Assembly (NCBI GenBank): GCA_027483465.1
Contig: JAIXUQ010000054.1
Location: 1-58,274, forward strand
Direction: 5' to 3'
From: Sphingomonadales bacterium
GTDB lineage: Bacteria; Pseudomonadota; Alphaproteobacteria; Sphingomonadales; Sphingomonadaceae
DNA: 58,274 nt
The translations under genes were made by a program, and so were the position numbers. The first letter of the stretch is position 1. Every line of letters begins with the position of its first letter. Below are positions 42,102 to 49,967 of this stretch, in pieces. The notes under the pieces were generated by a model that was not told the DNA's origin, did not search any database, and worked only from the letters and a program-made list of their open reading frames with translations.

Positions 42102-43088
42102 ATGCTGACACGCCGGGAAACCCTGGCCGCCGCCGCCCTGCTGCCGGCCGGTGTGGCCGCTGCTCCGGCCGCCGCCGCAAGCGCGCGCATCATCGCCAGC
42201 GAGCATTGGGCGTCCAAACCGGCGGCGGGCGGCGGCACGGTCAATCTCTATCTCTACCGCAAGCGGCTGGCCGGGGCGCGCGCGCCGCAGCCGGTGCTGT
42301 TCCTCGTCCACGGCTCCAGCTTCTCGGGGCGCGGCGGCTATGATCTTCAGGTGCCGGGCCAAGATTATTCGATGATGGACTGGTTCGCCCGGCGCGGCTT
42401 CGATGTGTGGACGATGGACCATGAAGGCTATGGCCGCTCCACCCGCACCGGCGGCTTTTCCGACATTGCCTCGGGCGCCGATGATCTGGCCGCCGGCTTC
42501 GCGCTGGTGGAGCGCGAGACCGGGGTGGCTGCGCCCATGGTCTATGGCCAGTCATCGGGTGCCCTGCGCGCCGGGCTGCTGTGCATGCGCCAGCCGGGGC
42601 GGATATCGCGGCTGATCCTCGATGGCTTCAGCCACACCGGCGATGGCGCGCCGGAAATCTTGCGCCGCCGGGCCAATGCCGCCGCGCTGGCCGCCACGCC
42701 GTTCCGCACCGCCACCGAAGCCACCTATGTGGGCATTTTCAGCCGCGATGATGCCTCCACCTTCGATCCGGCGGTGCCCGCCGCCCTGGCCCGTTACGAA
42801 CTGGCGCTGGGCAACCGCATCCCCAACGGCACCTATCTCGACATGGCGACCAAGCTGCCGATGGTCGATCCGGCGAAGCTGGCCATGCCGGTGCTGATGA
42901 CGCGCGCCATCCACGACGGCAACGCCACCGAGGCGGACCTGCTGGACTTCTTCGCCCGCCTGCCCTCGCCCGACCGGCAGTTTGCCATCCTGGACGGGGT
43001 AGCCCATATCGCGGTGCTGGGCCGCAACCGCCACCGCGTGCTGCACGCCATGCACGCCTTCCTCACCCTGCCGCCGCTGGCGGCCTGA
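42102..43088 (+). CDS. Exported alpha/beta hydrolase
   Basis: The 328-residue protein starts at ATG 42102 (CGGAGA five bases upstream) with a Tat-type leader (LTRRETLAAAALLPAG). The alpha/beta hydrolase fold is shown by FLVHGSS, the nucleophile elbow GQSSGA and a C-terminal His in GVAHIAVLG. MDHEGYGRS is a typical strand-turn before the cap. It is the last gene of the plus-strand operon. An esterase or lactonase role fits the context, but substrate is not determined. Confidence 0.8.
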   Translation: MLTRRETLAAAALLPAGVAAAPAAAASARIIASEHWASKPAAGGGTVNLYLYRKRLAGARAPQPVLFLVHGSSFSGRGGYDLQVPGQDYSMMDWFARRGFDVWTMDHEGYGRSTRTGGFSDIASGADDLAAGFALVERETGVAAPMVYGQSSGALRAGLLCMRQPGRISRLILDGFSHTGDGAPEILRRRANAAALAATPFRTATEATYVGIFSRDDASTFDPAVPAALARYELALGNRIPNGTYLDMATKLPMVDPAKLAMPVLMTRAIHDGNATEADLLDFFARLPSPDRQFAILDGVAHIAVLGRNRHRVLHAMHAFLTLPPLAA

Positions 43089-43092
43089 CCGG

Positions 43093-44013
43093 TCAGCGCA
43101 TCGCCCCGGTGATGGCGGCGATCATCCAGTCCACCGCGCGCGCCGTGTCGGCCGGGGCCGGGGTGTTGTAAAGCTCGATCGAATAAACACCGCGATAGCC
43201 GGTCGCCTCGGCCTCCCGCACCAGCCGGGGCACGTCGAAACTGGTGTGCGCATACGTGTCGGGATCAAAGGCCTGGCCCTTCGCCGAAACAATATGGGCC
43301 ACCGCCATCGCCGCCTGCATCGCCTGATAACGGTCAGCCTGGCCATCACCACTGGCCGGGGCCCAGGCCCCCCAATCGGGTTCGGCCTTCAGGAAGCGGT
43401 GGTTCACCGCCCGCACCAGATCGATCATGGTGGCGATGTTGGCGGTGGCGCCGCCATGATTTTCCAGCAGCACCACCACGCCCAGCCGCTGGCCATGATC
43501 GGCCAGCGCGCGCAGCACGCTGATGGCGGCATCACGGTTGATCGCGGCGGTGCGGCTGCGGTTCACATTGAAGCGCATCGAGGTGCAGCCCAGCACCCGC
43601 GCCTTGTCCAACCACACCCGGCCTTCGGCCACCGCCTGCGCCCGGTCATCGGCGTCGGCGGCGTCCAGCGGCGGCATGTCCTCCACCTCCACGCTCACCA
43701 CCTGCACGCCGGCGGCATCGGCGGCGGCGCGGATCGCCCGGCATTCGGCAAAGCTGTGGCCTTCGGGGCCGAACTGCTGATCCCACAGCTCGATCCGGCT
43801 GATGCCAAAACGCTGCCTGGCATAGGCCGGCAGCGTGCGGTGGGACAGGCGCGGCAGCGCGGTGGCGACGCTGAACCGCCCGTCATACTGGGCGCGGAAG
43901 GTGGAACTGCTCAGCGCCAGCCGCGCCAGCCGATCGGGCGGCACCGCGGCACGGCCGGCCGCGCTGGCCAGCAGCGCCGCCCCGGCGGCCTTCAGCACAT
44001 CACGCCTGCGCAT
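43093..44013 (-). CDS. Tat-exported sugar isomerase/epimerase-like TIM-barrel protein (copy 2)
   Basis: The 306-residue protein starts at 44013, five bases after AGGAGG, with a twin-arginine leader (RRRDVLKAAGAALLASAAG). The TIM barrel carries EVEDMPP, VVLLENHGG and YSIELYNTP as likely metal-site strands. It lies 70 bases after a second TonB receptor on the same strand, repeating the receptor/TIM-barrel arrangement seen at 22996-26754. It likely acts in the periplasm on the receptor ligand. Confidence 0.82.
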   Translation of the reverse strand: MRRRDVLKAAGAALLASAAGRAAVPPDRLARLALSSSTFRAQYDGRFSVATALPRLSHRTLPAYARQRFGISRIELWDQQFGPEGHSFAECRAIRAAADAAGVQVVSVEVEDMPPLDAADADDRAQAVAEGRVWLDKARVLGCTSMRFNVNRSRTAAINRDAAISVLRALADHGQRLGVVVLLENHGGATANIATMIDLVRAVNHRFLKAEPDWGAWAPASGDGQADRYQAMQAAMAVAHIVSAKGQAFDPDTYAHTSFDVPRLVREAEATGYRGVYSIELYNTPAPADTARAVDWMIAAITGAMR

Positions 44014-44083
44014 GCGCGCCTCCTGCATCACAAGCGGCGCCCGGCCATACCGCAATGGCCGGGCACCGCCCTGGGCTGCCAGC

Positions 44084-46951
44084 TCAGAAACGCGAGCGGA
44101 AGCCAACCGTGAAATAGCGGCCGATGATGTCGTGGCCGTTGGTGGTGGCCAGGAACAGGCCGGGCACCGACGACGAACCACCGGTGTTGCCGTGCACCGC
44201 CGGAGCGGTGTTGAACAGGTTCTGGATGTTGAGGAACACCTGGTTGGTGCCGCCAAACGCCTTGACGTCATACGACAGGGTGATGTCGGTATAGGTGCGC
44301 GCCGGCACCGGCGGTTCGGCCCACACCTGCACCGGATCGGCATCGCGGCGGCTCTGGTTCACATAACGCTGCAACCAGTCAAAGCGGAACGGCCCGCGGC
44401 TGTATTGCGCGTTGAGCGTGGCGCGCAGGCTGGGCAGGCCAGCCGCCCCGGCCGCATCGAGCACGGTGGTGCCCGGCAGGGTCTGGGTGGTCTGGCGCAT
44501 CGTGTAGGTGACCAGGCCGCGCAGGTTGATCCGGCCTTCGCCCACGCGGAAGTTGTAGTTCACTTCCGTGTCGATGCCTTCGCTCAGGAAGGCCGCGATA
44601 TTTTCCGGCTGGGCAAAGATGCGGGTGGGGAAGTTGGCCGGCGAGGTGTTGGTGGGGCCCAGCGGCCGCTGATACAGGGCGCACAGCGGCGAGGTGCCGT
44701 TGCTCTCCACGCACAGCCGGGCCACGGTGGCGTTGTTGCCCGTCACGTTGGCGATCGCGTTGTCGATCTTGATCCGGTAATAATCGATCGACAGCGAGAA
44801 GTTGGGCAGGAAGCTGGGCGTGAGCACGATGCCGCCGGTGAGCGTGTTGGCCACTTCCGGCACCAGATTGGGGTTGGCGCGGGTTTCCACCGGTGCCACG
44901 CCGTTCACGCCGGTCAACAGATCGGTGATGCCCGACGGGTTGACCACCACGGCGCCGAACAACTGCGTCACGCTGGGCGCCAGAATGTCGCGCGAGCGTG
45001 TGGCACGCAGGCGGATGTCGCGGGTGACCCGCCAATCGAGACCGGCCTTCCAGGTCCACACCACGCCCGACACCGAATAATCGGTGTAGCGCGCCGCGCC
45101 GTTGATGTTCAGCGATTCGGCGATGGCCGAATCCTTCAGCAACGGAATGTCGGTTTCAATCGCCACTTCCTTCACCGACACGGACTGGCGCGACAGGCGG
45201 GCGACGACGTTGTTCACCCAGCGCGCCTGCGTGGTGCTGCAATTCAATGGCCGCGTGGAGCCGGGGAAATTGGGCAGGGTGGAGCAATCGACCAGATCGG
45301 TGGGCTGGAAATCCGAATTCACCCTGACCGAGGCTTCGCGCATTTCGCCGCTGACGGCCAACTGCACCGGGCCGGCCCAGGTGCTGAACGGCGAACCGGC
45401 AAAGCTGGCGTTCACCGCCTTCAGCTCGGTGTAGCGGGTGAACTGGGTTTGCAGCAGCACATAATCCAGCGCCTCGCGGCTTTCGGAGGTGGGGCCGAAA
45501 ACGTTGATCGGGACGCAGCCCGGATAGGCGGTGGGGTTGGTGAGGGTGACACGGCAGACGATCTGGCCGTTGGCCGGGTTGACGACCGCATCCAGCGCCG
45601 CGGCCGCCTTGGCGCCATCCATGTTGGCGTTGTTGCGGGTGTTCTGCTTTTCCTTGCTGATCTGGCCGGCCACCGCCCAGTTCCAGTCAGAGCCGAACAG
45701 CCCCACCTTGCCATCAAAGCCGGCGGCGATGTTGAGCGTGTCGAGGAAGCTTTCGGGCTGGCGCGGCGTCGCCTGTTCCAGCATCTTGCCATAGAGGAAG
45801 CTGCGCACCCCGGCGGTGGCCAGCGTCTGCTGGATGGCCGGGCTGAGGAAGGCGTTGGTGGCGCTGATCGTGTAGTTGCGGAACTCGTTGACCTCGTGGT
45901 TGTTCTGGTTGTTGGTCTTCACATAGGTCGCCTGCGCCCACATGTTCACATTGTCGGCCAGCTCGTAATCGGCGCGGCCGAAAATCTGCGTGTTGACCAG
46001 CTTGGTCTTCAGCGAGGCGAACTTGTGGAAGCCGCCCTCGCCGCCGCTCTGGATGGTGCTGGCGCCCGTGGCCGCGCCGTTGACGAACGGGGTGAGCACG
46101 CCGTTCTGGCTGAAATTGAAATTCTGCAGCGGGTTGGCCGGCTGGCCGGGGCTGCTGGCCAGGATCTTGCCGCCGAACGAGGTGTTGCTGATGCGGGTGT
46201 TGATGATCGAGCGGAACGGGTTGGCCACCGTGCCCGCGCCTTGCGTCGAATAAACGTCACGGCCCCACGGGCGCACCAGCTTCGACATGATGCCCGGATC
46301 GTTGAAATGCTCCACCGATCCCATCAGGTGCAGGCGGCCAAAGGTCTTGCCGCCGGCCACGCCATAACGCTGGACGAAATTGTCACCATAGGTGGAAAGC
46401 CCGGCCTGGGCGTTGAGCTTCAGGCCTTCGAACTTCTTGTCGACGATGAAGTTGACCACGCCGGCGACAGCGTCGGAACCATAGACGGCCGAGGCGCCGC
46501 CGGTGACGATGTCAACCCGGCTGATCAGCATCTGCGGGATCTGGTCGATATTGTTCACCGGCAGGCGCTGGCCGTTGAACAGCACCAGCGTGCGGTCCGC
46601 CCCGATCGAGCGCAGGTTGAGCGCGTTGGCACCCGAGTTGCCGCCGGAGTTGCCGGGGTTGCGCTGCTGCGCCGGCAGACCGGCGAACACCGGCAGCTTG
46701 TAGAGCGCATCAGCCAGGATGGTCGGCGTCGTCTGGAGCAGATCGGTGGTGGCAACTGTGGTCAGCGGGGTCGGGCTCACTGTGCCGCTGTTGAGCAGGC
46801 GCGAGCCGGTGACCACCATTTCCTCGGCCACCTCTTCCGCCGCTTCGGCCTGCACCCCGCCGGCTGCTTGCGCCGTCTGCGCCAGCGCGGCCGGCGCCAT
46901 CGCCATCAGGCTGCCGCCCGCCAACAGATAACCGATCGATTGACCCTTCAT
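44084..46951 (-). CDS. TonB-dependent outer-membrane receptor (copy 2)
   Basis: The 955-residue receptor starts at 46951 with a signal peptide (ending AALAQ) and a GGGGGA site eight bases away; a longer frame to 47065 lacks both. It has a TonB box EEMVVTGSRLL, a plug with RTLVLFNGQRLPV and ISRVDIVTGGASAVYGSDAVAGVVNFIV, and a barrel ending YFTVGFRSRF. Its leader just before the start is nearly the same as that of the first receptor. It probably imports a carbohydrate, given its TIM-barrel neighbour and the divergent mutarotase-like gene. Confidence 0.93.
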   Translation of the reverse strand: MKGQSIGYLLAGGSLMAMAPAALAQTAQAAGGVQAEAAEEVAEEMVVTGSRLLNSGTVSPTPLTTVATTDLLQTTPTILADALYKLPVFAGLPAQQRNPGNSGGNSGANALNLRSIGADRTLVLFNGQRLPVNNIDQIPQMLISRVDIVTGGASAVYGSDAVAGVVNFIVDKKFEGLKLNAQAGLSTYGDNFVQRYGVAGGKTFGRLHLMGSVEHFNDPGIMSKLVRPWGRDVYSTQGAGTVANPFRSIINTRISNTSFGGKILASSPGQPANPLQNFNFSQNGVLTPFVNGAATGASTIQSGGEGGFHKFASLKTKLVNTQIFGRADYELADNVNMWAQATYVKTNNQNNHEVNEFRNYTISATNAFLSPAIQQTLATAGVRSFLYGKMLEQATPRQPESFLDTLNIAAGFDGKVGLFGSDWNWAVAGQISKEKQNTRNNANMDGAKAAAALDAVVNPANGQIVCRVTLTNPTAYPGCVPINVFGPTSESREALDYVLLQTQFTRYTELKAVNASFAGSPFSTWAGPVQLAVSGEMREASVRVNSDFQPTDLVDCSTLPNFPGSTRPLNCSTTQARWVNNVVARLSRQSVSVKEVAIETDIPLLKDSAIAESLNINGAARYTDYSVSGVVWTWKAGLDWRVTRDIRLRATRSRDILAPSVTQLFGAVVVNPSGITDLLTGVNGVAPVETRANPNLVPEVANTLTGGIVLTPSFLPNFSLSIDYYRIKIDNAIANVTGNNATVARLCVESNGTSPLCALYQRPLGPTNTSPANFPTRIFAQPENIAAFLSEGIDTEVNYNFRVGEGRINLRGLVTYTMRQTTQTLPGTTVLDAAGAAGLPSLRATLNAQYSRGPFRFDWLQRYVNQSRRDADPVQVWAEPPVPARTYTDITLSYDVKAFGGTNQVFLNIQNLFNTAPAVHGNTGGSSSVPGLFLATTNGHDIIGRYFTVGFRSRF

Positions 46952-47275
46952 CGTCTTAGTCCCCCAAGGCTGAAAACGGCTTTCTGCCGTAATCGTTTGC
47001 AGTTGCTTTTCCACCTGTTTCCGGGCTTCTGCGGCCCGGTTCGCAAATGGTTCGTTCCATGGCAATTTTCGCGCATGACAGTGCCGTCACCGCCTGTTCG
47101 CAAGGGGATACTGCCCATGGTCGCGCCGAAACGCAAGAACCGAAAGCGCCCGCTGTCATCTGTTCGTCATCGTTGCAAACGGGCAACAGCCCCGGCCTCT
47201 GGCTGAAAACACAACGCAGACATGAAAACGAAATCATGCTAGGCACGGCCGCAACGGACGAAAGGGGGAGGAATG
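46952..47275. other. Divergent intergenic region between TonB receptor 2 and a mutarotase-like gene
   Basis: The 324-base gap has no supported gene. It holds both ribosome sites, a candidate operator at 47222-47237, and a small symmetric CGTT-GCA-AACG sequence near 47173 that could be a LacI-type half or full site. The base composition is less GC-rich than the coding flanks. Confidence 0.55.
47222..47237. promoter_or_regulatory. Candidate operator ATGAAAACGAAATCAT (family B, site 1)
   Basis: The 16-mer has palindromic ends ATGA/TCAT and a central AACGA. A near copy, ATGATAACGATTTCAT, occurs at 51879 before the quinoprotein gene; 12 to 13 of 16 bases agree. No regulator for it is identified in the window. 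Confidence 0.4.
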
Positions 47276-48319
47276 ATGGACACGCATGCGGTTGCCGGCC
47301 GGCTGGAACGGCGCACCCTGTTGCAGGCGCTGGCCGCCACGCTGCTGTGGCCCGCCGCTGCCGGGGCACGGCCGGTGCCCAGCCCCGATCCCGATGCGCC
47401 GCAGGCCCCGGCGGTGCGCATCGACAATGGCCTGGTTTCGGCCATCCTGTTCCTGCCCGATGCCGCCACCGGCTATTATCGCGGCACCCGTTTCGATTGG
47501 TCAGGCGCGGTGGCCGATTTGCGCGCCGGCGGCCACAGCTATTTCGGCCGCTGGTTCCCGGCCTATGATCCCAAGAAGCACGACGCCATTCCCGGCCCGG
47601 TGCAGGATTATGTCACCGGCCAGGGCTTCGAGGCGGCGCCGGTGGGCGGCCGTTTCGTCAAGATCGGCGTGGGCGTGCTGAAAAAGCCGGCCGAGCCGAT
47701 CCGCGGCTTTCCCACGCTGGAGATCCTTGATGGCGGCCGCTGGACCACGCGCGTGCGCCGCAACGCGGTGGAGTTCCTCCACGTCGTCGATGATCCCGAA
47801 TCGGGCTATGGCTACCGCTACCGCAAGACCGTCTCATTGCCGCCGGGCCGCCAGCAACTGGTGCTCAGCCACCGCATCGAGGCCACCGGCCGCCACGCCA
47901 TCGACACCGAGATGTATGACCATAATTTCTTCGTGCTCGATGGCCAGCCCAGCGGCCCCGATGTGGAGGTGCGCTTCCCCTGGGCGGCCGAGGCCTTCAA
48001 CATCCGCGGGGACACCATAGCGGTTGCGGGCAACAAGTTGAATTACAAGGGCCCGATCGAACGGCCGGTGCGCATGCAGCTGAAGGGCTTTGGCCCCACC
48101 CCGGCCGATTACGACATCAGGGTGGAAAACCGCCGCACCGGCGCCGGCGTGCGCGTCGCCGCCGACCGGCCGCTGTCCGACTTCGTGTTCTGGACCTCGC
48201 CGCGCACCACCTGCCCGGAGGCCTATATCCATGTCCACGCCGATCCCGGCAAGGCGATGGACTGGCGCATCACCTATGATTTCTATTCGCTGCCCGCTGC
48301 CGAACGCCTCACGGCCTGA
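47276..48319 (+). CDS. Exported mutarotase-fold-like protein of unknown function
   Basis: The 347-residue protein has a Tat-like leader (LERRTLLQALAATLLWPAAAG). The body starts VRIDNGLVSAILFLPDAATG and continues with YYRGTRFDWSGAVADL and a YFGRWF segment, followed by beta-rich sequence with RIEATGRHAIDTEMYDHNFF. This resembles galactose-mutarotase-like proteins of carbohydrate clusters, with the conserved HNFF segment where the catalytic His would lie. Function is not established. ATG 47276 is preferred over 47273 because of spacing from GGAGG. It is followed after 11 bases by the four-cupin gene. Confidence 0.7.
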   Translation: MDTHAVAGRLERRTLLQALAATLLWPAAAGARPVPSPDPDAPQAPAVRIDNGLVSAILFLPDAATGYYRGTRFDWSGAVADLRAGGHSYFGRWFPAYDPKKHDAIPGPVQDYVTGQGFEAAPVGGRFVKIGVGVLKKPAEPIRGFPTLEILDGGRWTTRVRRNAVEFLHVVDDPESGYGYRYRKTVSLPPGRQQLVLSHRIEATGRHAIDTEMYDHNFFVLDGQPSGPDVEVRFPWAAEAFNIRGDTIAVAGNKLNYKGPIERPVRMQLKGFGPTPADYDIRVENRRTGAGVRVAADRPLSDFVFWTSPRTTCPEAYIHVHADPGKAMDWRITYDFYSLPAAERLTA

Positions 48320-48330
48320 AGGGACCGCCC

Positions 48331-49965
48331 ATGCGCCGCCGCATCGCCGCCACCGCCGTCATCGCCGCCCTGGCCGCCACCACCGCCACCGCGCAACCGG
48401 CCCCGCCGCCGGCCGCGCCGCCCGAGCGCCAGGACGCGCTTGATCCCACCCCAGTCGACCCCGCCACCGATCCCGATGCCCGGCTGTTCCTGGGCGATTG
48501 GCGCGATGCCAAGCCGCGCTTCGGCTTCGGCGGCCTCACCCTCCACGATATCCTGACGCCGCTGGGCAGCGCCGATCCGTTGCGCCCGGCCGCGCGCGGC
48601 GCCGTGCTGAAAGACATCACCACCCTCAGCCGCGCCACGCTGGCGGCGGGCCGCAGCGCCGCCGGCCGGCTGCCGGCCGGGCAGCGCGCCATCTTCTACA
48701 CCACCGAGGGCAGCGGCAGCCTGATCGTCAACGGCCGCAGCCACGACCTGCGCGATGGGGTCGGCTTCGTGCTCACCCCGGATTTCGATTATCGCATCAC
48801 CGCCAGCGCGCCGCTGGCCTTTTACGTGCGCGCCGAACCGCTGCCGGCCGGCACCGCGCCGGCCAGCGATGTCAGCATCGTCAGCCGGTGGGACAATGAT
48901 CGCCGCATCGGCGCCCATTGGCTGCACATCTGCAACGGCGGCCCGCCGGGGATGACCCTGTGCACCATGGCGCCCCACACGATGCCGCAGCCGCACAGCC
49001 ACAATTTCGAGGAGGTGTGGCTGGCGGTGAAGGGCAATTCGGTGCTGATGCTGGGCAAGCAGTTGCTGCCGATGCGCCCCGGCCAAGCCTACAAGATCCC
49101 GCCCAATGGCCTGGCGGCCCATTCCAATCTCAACCTGAATGATGAACCGATCCAGATGATCTACATGGGGCCGGCGGTGCGCGGGCCCCGCCAGCCGCTG
49201 CCCGATTATGCCCAGTTGCAGAACACGCCGATCGATCCCGCCAACAGCCCCGATATCGATCTGTTCGGCCAGCATTGGCGCGATGCCTGGCCGCGCATCG
49301 CCCATGGCAATCTCTATCTGCGCGATCTGCTCACCCCGCTGGCCGGCGGCGATCCGGTGCGCCCGGCCCGCACCGGCGCGGTGCTGAGCGGGGCCGCCGG
49401 CATCGCCCATGCCCTGCTGGAGCCCGGCGCCACCGCCCACCGGGTGGCCGGCGAGGCGGCCGACGCCGCCCAGCATCTGCTGATCACCGCCGGCACCGCG
49501 CTATTGCAGATCGGCGGCACCACCCGCACGCTCGGCCCCGGCAGCACCGTCACCCTGCCGCCCGGCCAAGATTTCCGCCTCACCGCCACCGGCAGCGCCT
49601 GGCTCTCCGGCTATCTCATCGCCGAGCGCCCGGATGCGGCGCCAGCGGCCGCCGCGCCCACCCGCCCGGCCGGCGTGGAGGACTGGCACAACCAGGTCCG
49701 CCCGCTTGCCCTGCAAGACAGCCGGCTGCGCATCGATCAGGTCACGCTGGCGCCGATGGCGATGTCCCGCCCGCACAGCGAGGTGCCCGGCAGCGAGACC
49801 ATCTGGATCGCGCTGGACGATGTGACGATGCTGATCGGCAAGCAGTTGCGCAGCGTGAAGGCCGGCACGGCCTGGAAAGTGCCGGCCACCGGCATCACCG
49901 CCCATGCCAACATCAATCTTTCGGCCCGGCCGGTGCAGTTGCTGCGGATCAGCGCCGGGCCGTAA
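48331..49965 (+). CDS. Exported protein of two tandem bicupin units (four cupin domains)
   Basis: The 544-residue protein has a signal peptide (to about residue 22), then two similar halves. Each begins with a W-R-D-A-x-P-R segment (GDWRDAKPRFGFGGL; QHWRDAWPRIAHGNL) followed by LTPL. In each half the first cupin has no metal ligands, while the second does: MPQPHSHNFEEVWL in the first half and SRPHSEVPGSETIWIAL in the second. Later segments PPNGLAAHSNLNL and PATGITAHANINL supply the second cupin motif. It may bind or transform a sugar-derived ligand in the periplasm, but no activity can be assigned. AAGGGA six bases before the ATG supports the start. Confidence 0.75.
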   Translation: MRRRIAATAVIAALAATTATAQPAPPPAAPPERQDALDPTPVDPATDPDARLFLGDWRDAKPRFGFGGLTLHDILTPLGSADPLRPAARGAVLKDITTLSRATLAAGRSAAGRLPAGQRAIFYTTEGSGSLIVNGRSHDLRDGVGFVLTPDFDYRITASAPLAFYVRAEPLPAGTAPASDVSIVSRWDNDRRIGAHWLHICNGGPPGMTLCTMAPHTMPQPHSHNFEEVWLAVKGNSVLMLGKQLLPMRPGQAYKIPPNGLAAHSNLNLNDEPIQMIYMGPAVRGPRQPLPDYAQLQNTPIDPANSPDIDLFGQHWRDAWPRIAHGNLYLRDLLTPLAGGDPVRPARTGAVLSGAAGIAHALLEPGATAHRVAGEAADAAQHLLITAGTALLQIGGTTRTLGPGSTVTLPPGQDFRLTATGSAWLSGYLIAERPDAAPAAAAPTRPAGVEDWHNQVRPLALQDSRLRIDQVTLAPMAMSRPHSEVPGSETIWIALDDVTMLIGKQLRSVKAGTAWKVPATGITAHANINLSARPVQLLRISAGP

Positions 49966-49967
49966 GC

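Noticed and set aside
47165-47185. CGTT-GCA-AACG symmetric sequence as a LacI operator
   Set aside because: Only four bases per arm and a single occurrence; too weak to claim as a site on its own.
43835-47206. 1123-codon open frame antisense to the second TonB receptor
   Set aside because: Same reasoning: the receptor strand has all family marks, and the antisense frame is Gly/Arg/His-rich shadow.
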